Origin: Thermohalobaculum sp039178805
Lineage (GTDB): Bacteria; Pseudomonadota; Alphaproteobacteria; Rhodobacterales; Rhodobacteraceae
Reading direction: 5' to 3'
Assembly (NCBI GenBank): GCA_039178805.1
Contig: JBCDFC010000122.1
Coordinates: 1-13,979 of the forward strand
DNA length: 13,979 nucleotides
Shown here: one piece after another, positions 7,173 to 13,979 of the stretch
How positions within the stretch are numbered: the stretch's first letter is position 1
Layout of the letters: the number at the start of each line of letters is the position of its first letter
Position numbers and translations under genes: made by a program
The notes under the pieces: generated by a model
Database searches by the model: none
The model's input: only the letters and a program-made list of their open reading frames with translations
What the model was told of the DNA's origin: nothing

Positions 7173-7948
7173 AGAGCCGCCTCCCGCGGGACGGGGGTGG
7201 GTTGCCAGTCGCCGGCCTCCGCCGCCGCGGCGATCTCGCGGTAGCGGGGCTCCGGCAGGGGATCGAAGCTTACCGCGTCCCCGGGTGCGAGGAGTGCCGG
7301 CTCGGCCGCACCGGTGTCGAAAAGCTGCACGGGCGTCCGCCCGATCAGATGCCAGCCCCCGGGGCTCTCCACCGGATAGATCACCGTCAGCCCAACCGCG
7401 ATCGCGACCGAGCCGGCGGGCACGGCCGTGCGCGGATTGCTGCGCCGGGGAAAGTCGATCGCCTGCGGTAAGTCGCCCATATACGGGCAGCCGGGTAGGA
7501 AGCCGATCATATAGACATGATGCGCCGTCCCCGCATGAAGGTCGACGACGGCGCCAGGGCTCATCCCCGCCCGGGCCGCGACATCCGCAAGATCGGGAGC
7601 ATAATCGCCCTCATAGCAGGCCGGCAGCCGCCAGTGCCGTGCCTCCGATGCGGCATCGACCCGGCCTGCGATCATGGCATCGCGCAGCGCCGTCTCGACC
7701 GCTGGCGCATCGATCTCGAGCGGGTCGAACTGGACGAGCAGCGACCGGAAGCTCGGCGCCGTTTCGACCACCCCTGCGGGCGGTTTTGCCGAGATGAGCG
7801 CGTCGAGCGCCAGCACGGCCGCGCTCAGCGCCCGGTCCTTCTCCTTGCCGAACTCCACGATCAGGGCCGCGTCGCCGAAGGGCAGAAAGCGCGGCTCCGG
7901 CAGCGAAGTCTGCGAGTGGGCCGTTGGGGAGGGGGGCAGGCCGCTCAT
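7169..7948 (-). CDS. pxpB: 5-oxoprolinase subunit B (KipI family)
   Basis: This is the cyclophilin-like/KipI-domain partner of PxpC in 5-oxoprolinase. The 259-residue product has FLPFGDAALIVEFG (residues 21-34), GFLPGCPYMGDLP (149-161), the PRTAVPAGSVAIA strand (172-184) and GGWHLIGRTP (197-206), all typical of the family. I chose the ATG at 7948 because GGAG lies a few bases upstream and homology begins soon after it. The longest frame, from 8065, would run into the start of divergent pxpA and adds an unconserved arginine-rich tail. It is the first gene of a pxpB-pxpC unit. About 20 residues before the first motif form a Pro/Ser-rich extension longer than in E. coli PxpB. Confidence 0.92.
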   Translation of the reverse strand: MSGLPPSPTAHSQTSLPEPRFLPFGDAALIVEFGKEKDRALSAAVLALDALISAKPPAGVVETAPSFRSLLVQFDPLEIDAPAVETALRDAMIAGRVDAASEARHWRLPACYEGDYAPDLADVAARAGMSPGAVVDLHAGTAHHVYMIGFLPGCPYMGDLPQAIDFPRRSNPRTAVPAGSVAIAVGLTVIYPVESPGGWHLIGRTPVQLFDTGAAEPALLAPGDAVSFDPLPEPRYREIAAAAEAGDWQPTPVPREAAL

Positions 7949-8042
7949 GGCGTCTCCAGTCGTCGTCGCACTCAGAGCTAGAAGCTCGCCGCAGCCTCGT
8001 CCATGCTCCATCGGCAGGTGACGGCGGAAAAGGGCGTAGCGG
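7949..8042. promoter_or_regulatory. Divergent control region between pxpB and pxpA
   Basis: The 94 bases between the two starts must carry promoters for both directions. A short perfect inverted repeat GAGCT-AGA-AGCTC lies at 7975-7987 near the middle and is a possible operator. No clear -35/-10 pair was recognised. This layout lets one regulator control all three subunits. Confidence 0.4.
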
Positions 8043-8816
8043 ATGGCTCGGCGGATCAACATCAACGCGGATATGGCCGAGGGCTGGGGCGCCTATGACA
8101 TCGGCGACGACGAGGCGCTGCTGCGTATCGTCAAGAGCGCCAACGTGGCCTGCGGGATGCATGGCGGCGATGCGAGCGTGATGCATTGTGTCATCCGCGC
8201 GGCCGAGGCTGCCGGCGTGAGCATCGGTGCGCATCCCGGCTTCAACGATCTTTGGGGGTTCGGGCGGCGGCAGATCCGCATGAATGCCGATCAACTCGAA
8301 TACCTCGTTGCCTATCAGATCGGCGCGATGCTGGGCATGGCACGCTATTCCGGGATCGCGGTCACGCATGTGAAGGCGCATGGCGCGCTCAACAACATGG
8401 CCTGCAAGGATGCCGACTATGCGGCTGCGATTATGCGGGCGCAGAAGACGGTCGCGCCAGACGCCATCGCGCTTGTCATGCCCGGCACGGAGATGGAGCG
8501 GGCAGCGAAAGACGCGGGGCTCCGGGTCGGGCGCGAGGCTTTCGTCGACCGGACCTATGAGGACGACGGGAACCTCACGCCGCGCAGCATCCCGGGCTCG
8601 GTGCTGAAGGACCCGAAGGTCGCGGCGGAACGGGTGGTGAAGATGGTGCTTGAGGAGACCATCGTCTCACGCCACGGCACGCCGCTGCCGATCGGCTTCG
8701 ACAGCCTGTGCGTCCACGGCGATGAGCCGACTTCCGTGGCGGTCGCCAAAGCCGCACGTCAGGCGCTGGAGGCGGCCGGGGTCGAGATCGTGACGCTGCC
8801 GGAGATGCTGTCCTGA
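8043..8816 (+). CDS. pxpA: 5-oxoprolinase subunit A (LamB/YcsF family)
   Basis: PxpA is the hydrolase-like subunit of ATP-dependent 5-oxoprolinase. The 257-residue product covers the full family length with its motifs: NADMAEG (residues 8-14), ANVACGMHGGD (33-43), GAHPGFND (62-69), HVKAHGALNN (109-118), DRTYEDDGNLTPRS in the second half and CVHGD near the end. The start at 8043 fits the conserved N-terminus, where the first motif begins only eight residues in. In E. coli the order is pxpB-pxpC-pxpA on one strand; here pxpA is divergent from pxpBC. The gene converges on the sulfotransferase gene with 20 bases between stops. The NADMAEGWGAYD form belongs to a LamB/YcsF branch somewhat apart from E. 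coli PxpA, but all core motifs are kept. Confidence 0.93.
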   Translation: MARRININADMAEGWGAYDIGDDEALLRIVKSANVACGMHGGDASVMHCVIRAAEAAGVSIGAHPGFNDLWGFGRRQIRMNADQLEYLVAYQIGAMLGMARYSGIAVTHVKAHGALNNMACKDADYAAAIMRAQKTVAPDAIALVMPGTEMERAAKDAGLRVGREAFVDRTYEDDGNLTPRSIPGSVLKDPKVAAERVVKMVLEETIVSRHGTPLPIGFDSLCVHGDEPTSVAVAKAARQALEAAGVEIVTLPEMLS

Positions 8817-8836
8817 TCCAGCGGGGCCGCAACCTT

Positions 8837-9634
8837 TCAGCCGCGCGGTTGGAGATAGGTGCTACGGTTCCGGTCGATATGGTCGAGGAGACGGTAGTCC
8901 TCGGCTAGTGCCGCGCGGAGATCGGCTGTGGTCTGCGGTGACAGGGTAAGATCTTCGGCCTCGCGCATGCCCGTCTTCTCGCGCCGCATCGCCGCCGGTG
9001 GTTCTCCCAACCAAGAGGCGACCGTTTCGTTGAGGAGCGGCAGGTCTTCGTAGAGCGCCGCCATGATTAGGTGTTCGTCGAGCGCTCGCGCAGCCTCCTC
9101 GAACCTGGCCGATGGCGTGAGGTAGAGGCAGTGGCTGTTGAGGCGGGTGCGGGCAGAGGAGGCGAGGAGCCCGCGCACGAAGGCATCGGGCTCGAGCGCC
9201 AAGGCCCCGGTCTTCACTCGGCTGCGCGGTAGCGCCCTGGTGCGGGCGCGGTTCCGGATGAAGGCGAGGTTCGAGAGGAAGCGGTCCACCGGATCGCGAA
9301 GCACCGTCACCGCCCGCACGCGTTTCCGCGTCCGGATCGGCGCCCAGATGGGGTGGTGGCCTTCCAGGAAGCGCGCCGTTGCAACCGGATCGGGCCGACC
9401 GATGAGCGAGCCGGCGCGGGCCGCGAAACCGCGTGAACTGCGCACCATCCATCGCCTAAGTTGGTCATGGGTGCGGGCAACGCCGTGGTCCCAGCCGTCG
9501 AGACTGCGTCCCAAAAGCTTCGCCCGCGCTTCGGCGGGGAAATGGCTGCCGAGCATCAGCGCCAGACTGGTCGAGCCGGTCTTGGGGATGCGCATAAGGA
9601 AAAGGACCTCGTCGTTCGGTCGGAAGGCCGTCAT
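8837..9634 (-). CDS. Sulfotransferase-family protein
   Basis: The 265-residue product has the two sulfate-donor (PAPS) binding elements of cytosolic/Golgi-type sulfotransferases: the P-loop-like 5'-phosphosulfate motif MRIPKTGSTSL (residues 14-24) and the 3'-phosphate motif VLRDPVDRFLSN (111-122). Such enzymes move sulfate from PAPS to hydroxyl or amino groups on sugars, lipids or small molecules; the acceptor is not predictable here. I chose the ATG at 9634 because the PAPS motif then falls near the N-terminus as expected and AAGGG/GGGA lie just upstream. The frame extends to 9811 but the added residues are unconserved and partly an arginine run. It converges with pxpA and is divergent from the microprotein gene, so it seems to be transcribed alone. 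No PAPS synthesis or polysaccharide genes are in the window. Confidence 0.85.
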   Translation of the reverse strand: MTAFRPNDEVLFLMRIPKTGSTSLALMLGSHFPAEARAKLLGRSLDGWDHGVARTHDQLRRWMVRSSRGFAARAGSLIGRPDPVATARFLEGHHPIWAPIRTRKRVRAVTVLRDPVDRFLSNLAFIRNRARTRALPRSRVKTGALALEPDAFVRGLLASSARTRLNSHCLYLTPSARFEEAARALDEHLIMAALYEDLPLLNETVASWLGEPPAAMRREKTGMREAEDLTLSPQTTADLRAALAEDYRLLDHIDRNRSTYLQPRG

Positions 9635-9794
9635 GACCCTTGGTCCCAAAACCCGCCTGCGGCGACGGGAAGCTGCCTGGGGTCGGGATACTACGCTGGG
9701 TGGCGAGATTTCCCATGACCCATCTGCGGCGAGCGGCGCCCATGCCGCAATCGCTTCAACACATCGTACTTTCCAGAGTAATTCCACGTATATT

Positions 9795-9824
9795 TTGGAA
9801 ACTAATTTCATAAAGGGCGATTAT
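9795..9824 (+). promoter_or_regulatory. Candidate sigma70-type promoter for the 55-codon gene
   Basis: TTGGAA (9795-9800) and GATTAT (9819-9824) are separated by 18 bases and resemble -35 and -10 boxes in the AT-rich stretch. This would give a leader of about 75 bases before the ATG at 9906. The match is moderate and unsupported by other data. Confidence 0.35.
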
Positions 9825-9890
9825 GTGGCCGCATGACGCAGTGAAAGATCCAATAGCGCGCCATCTCTCCCGGCACGAACAGATTGGCAG

Positions 9891-9898
9891 AAAGGAGA
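9891..9898 (+). promoter_or_regulatory. Strong Shine-Dalgarno fixing the microprotein start
   Basis: AAAGGAGA ends eight bases before the ATG at 9906. It is one of the best matches to the anti-Shine-Dalgarno in the window and is the main evidence that the following short frame is translated. Confidence 0.75.
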
Positions 9899-9905
9899 CC
9901 GCCAA

Positions 9906-10073
9906 ATGACGATCGACTTTGTTTTTCTGCTCATGCTCTTCACCTTGGGTGGTGGGCTTGTACACGCAATCATGCATCTGCGGGCAACGCGCCGCATGAT
10001 GGAAAGCGGTGAGGACACTGGTGGGCTGCCGCGAGTATATCGCCGCCGCACTAGAAATCCTGGCCAGGCCTGA
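9906..10073 (+). CDS. Small single-pass membrane protein, 55 residues, unknown function
   Basis: The product is 55 residues. Residues 4-22 (DFVFLLMLFTLGGGLVHAI) form one hydrophobic helix, followed by a basic tail (HLRATRRMM, then RVYRRRTR near the C-terminus). The positive-inside rule suggests N-out/C-in topology. I do not recognise the family. Support for a real gene comes from the strong Shine-Dalgarno (9891-9898), a possible promoter in the AT-rich upstream stretch, and a canonical Rho-independent terminator 13 bases after the stop, which together make a complete single-gene transcription unit. It lies between the divergent sulfotransferase gene and the convergent ABC exporter genes. Single-pass microproteins often modulate larger membrane complexes; whether this one acts on the neighbouring exporter is speculation. 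Confidence 0.7.
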   Translation: MTIDFVFLLMLFTLGGGLVHAIMHLRATRRMMESGEDTGGLPRVYRRRTRNPGQA

Positions 10074-10085
10074 CATCGAACTCTT

Positions 10086-10117
10086 GGGACGGCCTTGATT
10101 GGCCGTCTCTATTTTTC
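10086..10117 (+). terminator. Rho-independent terminator after the microprotein gene
   Basis: GACGGCC (10088-10094), the six-base loop TTGATT and GGCCGTC (10101-10107) form a perfect seven-pair stem, extendable by a GU and a GC pair. TCTATTTTTC follows. The T-run lies only on the + side, so it ends transcription from the 55-codon gene and is not a clear terminator for the opposing ABC gene, whose stop is at 10139. Confidence 0.85.
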
Positions 10118-10138
10118 CCTGCGACGGATTGTCTTGAG

Positions 10139-11989
<1,851 letters not shown>

Positions 11990-12101
11990 CTTTCGTCCAA
12001 ATCGTCTTTCGCTGCTGCCCCGGCTCCGAAACTGGCCCCGCTGTCACGTGGTTGCCTGCGATGTAGAGGCGCCGGCGGCGATGTCCCCAATGGCGGCGAT
12101 G

Positions 12102-13979
12102 CTATTCCGCCGCAGTGGAGGCCTCTTCGGCGCAACTGTCGATGAAGCCGCCCGACTGCCGCGCCCAGAGCCGGGCGTAAAGGCCATCGCGGGCGAGCAG
12201 TTCTTGATGCGTCCCGTCCTCGGCGATGCGGCCCTGATCGAGCACCACGATGCGGTCCATCGCCTGGATGGTGCTGAGGCGGTGCGCGATGGCGATGACC
12301 GTGCGGCCATCCATCAGCTTGCCGAGGCTTTCTTGGATCGCGGCTTCGACCTCGCTGTCGAGGGCGGATGTCGCTTCGTCGAGGATCAGGATCGGTGCGT
12401 CCTTCAGCACCGCGCGTGCGAGCGCGATGCGTTGACGCTGTCCGCCCGAGAGCTTGACGCCCCGCTCGCCCACATGCGCGTCGAGACCCCGGCGGCTGTC
12501 CTGATCGTTCAGGTCGCCGATGAAATCGGTCGCTGCGACCTTGGCGATGGCTGCCATGATCTCATCATCCGTCGCCTCGGGTCGGCCGTAGCGAATGTTC
12601 TCGCGGATCGAACGGTGGAGGAGGGCCGTGTCCTGCGTGACCATGGCGATGCGGCTGCGGAGGCTCTCTTGCTCAACGCTTTGGAGATCCTGGCCGTCGA
12701 TCAGGACGCGGCCCTCTTCGGGATCGAAGAAGCGGAGGGCGAGGTTCACGAGGGTTGATTTGCCGGCACCCGAGCGGCCGACGAGGCCGACTCGCTCACC
12801 GCCCCGGATCTCGAGATCGATGCCGCGCACGCCGCCTGCGCCGCGGCCGTAGTGGTGGTGGACATTGGCGAAAGTGATCGCGCCGTCGCTGAGGGCGAGC
12901 GGCTTCGCATGCTCGGCATCGGGCATCTGAAGGGGCTTGGCGATGGTCTCCATACCCTCCTGGATCGTGCCGACGTTTTGGAAGAGCGTCGAGACGGTCT
13001 GCATGATCCAGTCGACAAGGCCCGACATGCGGAGCGCGATGGCGACGGCGGCGGCGACGGTTCCGGGTGTCGTGGCGCCGAGGGTCCAGAGATAGACCGC
13101 GTAGCCGACGACCCCGCCGTAGAGGATGAGATGGAGCGTCGCCATGCCCGTCTGAAGATAAGTGTAGAGCCGCGTCTGCCGGGCGAAGGTCCAGCGGAAG
13201 TCGTTCATCGCTTCCTGCGCGTAGGCGTCCTCGCGTTCCGCATGGGCGAAAAGCTTCACGGTCTGGATGTTCGTATAGGCGTCGACGATGCGGCCCGCGA
13301 GGAGCGAGCGCGCCTCGGCCACGTCCTTGCCGGCCGCGGTGATGCGGGGCACGAACCATGCGGCAAGCGCGATGAAGCTGAAGAACCAGAGACCGAGCGG
13401 GATCAGAAGCCGCGCATCCGCCCCGCCGAGCACGATGGCCGAGCCCACCGTGAAGATGATCGCGTACCACATGGCATCGGTCACCTGGAACACGGCGTCG
13501 TTGATCGCCGGGGCAAGCTGGATTTGCTTGTTGGCGATGCGCCCCGCGAAATCGTCGGCGAAGAAACCCATGGATTGGCGCAACATCTTCCGATGCGTGC
13601 GCCAGCGGATGAGCGCGCCCATGGCCGGGAAGAAGCCCTGACCCGTGACAACCGCCCAGCCGATCATCGCGATGGGGGGCAGGAACACGCCGATGCCGAT
13701 CATCAGCGACAGCATCTGCCAATGATCGTCCCACAGCGTCTCGGGGTTGGCCGTCGCCAGGATATCGATGAGATGGGCGGCGAGCCCGACGAGTGCTGCC
13801 TCGGAGAGCGCGGTGACGAAGCCGAACGCCATGCCGCCCGCGATCACCCAGCGCGCGGGCCAGAGGAAGTAGAAGATGAAGGGCATAAGCCGGTTCGGGA
13901 AATCCGCCCGTTCGTCATAGGCCTGATAGGGGTCGATCAGGCGTTCGACGCGACCGAGCGCGGCGGTGACATGGCGGGC
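12102..13979 (-). CDS. ABC exporter half-transporter, upstream gene of pair (5' end beyond window)
   Basis: This is a second type I exporter half-unit, paralogous to the downstream gene. The first in-window ATG (13886) would begin right at the first membrane helix, but the frame stays open for 31 more codons to the right edge. Those codons encode a plausible N-terminus (RVERLIDPYQAYDE before NRLMPFIFYF) that resembles the elbow of the paralogue, so the true start is probably outside the window. ATPase motifs are intact: Walker A GRSGAGKST (370-378 counted from the 13886 Met), Q-loop VTQDTALL, signature LSGGQRQR, Walker B ILILDEATSALD and AIAHRLST. The C-terminus ends in a short Glu/Ala-rich tail (CAEEASTAAE). 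Both half-sites look catalytically competent, unlike exporters with one degenerate site. Substrate unknown. Confidence 0.92.
   Translation of the reverse strand, partial: ARHVTAALGRVERLIDPYQAYDERADFPNRLMPFIFYFLWPARWVIAGGMAFGFVTALSEAALVGLAAHLIDILATANPETLWDDHWQMLSLMIGIGVFLPPIAMIGWAVVTGQGFFPAMGALIRWRTHRKMLRQSMGFFADDFAGRIANKQIQLAPAINDAVFQVTDAMWYAIIFTVGSAIVLGGADARLLIPLGLWFFSFIALAAWFVPRITAAGKDVAEARSLLAGRIVDAYTNIQTVKLFAHAEREDAYAQEAMNDFRWTFARQTRLYTYLQTGMATLHLILYGGVVGYAVYLWTLGATTPGTVAAAVAIALRMSGLVDWIMQTVSTLFQNVGTIQEGMETIAKPLQMPDAEHAKPLALSDGAITFANVHHHYGRGAGGVRGIDLEIRGGERVGLVGRSGAGKSTLVNLALRFFDPEEGRVLIDGQDLQSVEQESLRSRIAMVTQDTALLHRSIRENIRYGRPEATDDEIMAAIAKVAATDFIGDLNDQDSRRGLDAHVGERGVKLSGGQRQRIALARAVLKDAPILILDEATSALDSEVEAAIQESLGKLMDGRTVIAIAHRLSTIQAMDRIVVLDQGRIAEDGTHQELLARDGLYARLWARQSGGFIDSCAEEASTAAE

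Larger units (their letters stand above)
9635..9905. promoter_or_regulatory. Divergent intergenic region, locally AT-rich
   Basis: This 271-base stretch lies between the sulfotransferase start and the microprotein start. The part from about 9765 to 9830 is clearly more AT-rich than the surrounding GC-rich genes, as expected for a promoter or a younger insertion. It contains TTTCCA (about 9770) and TGGAAA (9796-9801) as a spaced inverted pair. No supported gene lies in it. Confidence 0.5.

Noticed and set aside
6123..7948. Allophanate hydrolase/urea amidolyase reading of the pxpBC pair, suggested by the purine context
   Set aside because: An adjacent PxpA homologue and separate subunits match 5-oxoprolinase better; no amidase domain is present.
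7949..8065. Upstream start for pxpB at 8065
   Set aside because: It would overlap the start of divergent pxpA and adds an unconserved tail; ATG 7948 has GGAG upstream.
9635..9811. Upstream start for the sulfotransferase at 9811
   Set aside because: The extension is unconserved with an arginine run and would place the PAPS motif too far from the N-terminus.
9841..9909. 22-codon GTG frame whose TGA overlaps the microprotein ATG, considered as a leader peptide
   Set aside because: No ribosome site before the GTG and no amino-acid bias suggesting attenuation; a chance frame is as likely.
12796..13734. 312-codon frame in another register of the ABC exporter gene
   Set aside because: Arg/His/Gly-rich shadow of the exporter; the true frame has all ABC motifs.

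Overview
The window is high-GC bacterial DNA with GC-ending codons and tight start/stop overlaps. It most likely comes from an alphaproteobacterium, probably Rhodobacterales. That placement is inferred from gene style, from the close resemblance of the xanthine dehydrogenase genes to the Rhodobacter capsulatus type, and from the PuuD and paired ABC exporter types. No rRNA, tRNA, CRISPR array or intact insertion sequence was seen.

Left part (1-3265, + strand) is a purine-catabolism operon. It holds the C-terminal part of xanthine dehydrogenase large subunit (xdhB), then xdhC (molybdenum-cofactor insertion chaperone), then puuD (membrane cytochrome-c urate oxidase). The three overlap by ATGA and TGATG junctions. 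The encoded route is xanthine -> urate -> 5-hydroxyisourate. The xdhB reading frame is odd: only about the last 315 codons resemble XdhB, and in front of them lies an unrelated segment with a coiled-coil-like stretch. It is therefore a truncated or chimeric gene, or a recombination or assembly junction.

Next (3284-5855) come two genes transcribed away from each other over a 169-bp gap. One is a homoserine-dehydrogenase-like oxidoreductase with a C-terminal SAF domain (- strand). The other is a fold-type II PLP lyase of the diaminopropionate ammonia-lyase family (+ strand), in which the catalytic Asp of the E. coli enzyme is an Ala. Its substrate is therefore uncertain. A 267-bp convergent gap follows and holds a 147-bp structure bounded by 21-bp inverted repeats.

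The 6123-8816 block encodes ATP-dependent 5-oxoprolinase: pxpB-pxpC on the - strand and pxpA divergent on the + strand, sharing a 94-bp control region. A sulfotransferase-family gene (- strand) follows. After it is a more AT-rich intergenic region with a probable promoter, a 55-codon membrane microprotein gene with a strong Shine-Dalgarno, and a clear Rho-independent terminator.

The right end (10139-13979, - strand) is a tandem pair of paralogous type I ABC exporter half-transporters, probably a heterodimer. The upstream member runs off the right edge.

Nothing here is clearly a new defence or mobile system. The items most worth checking are the xdhB junction, the active-site-altered lyase with its SAF oxidoreductase partner, the inverted-repeat element and the microprotein.
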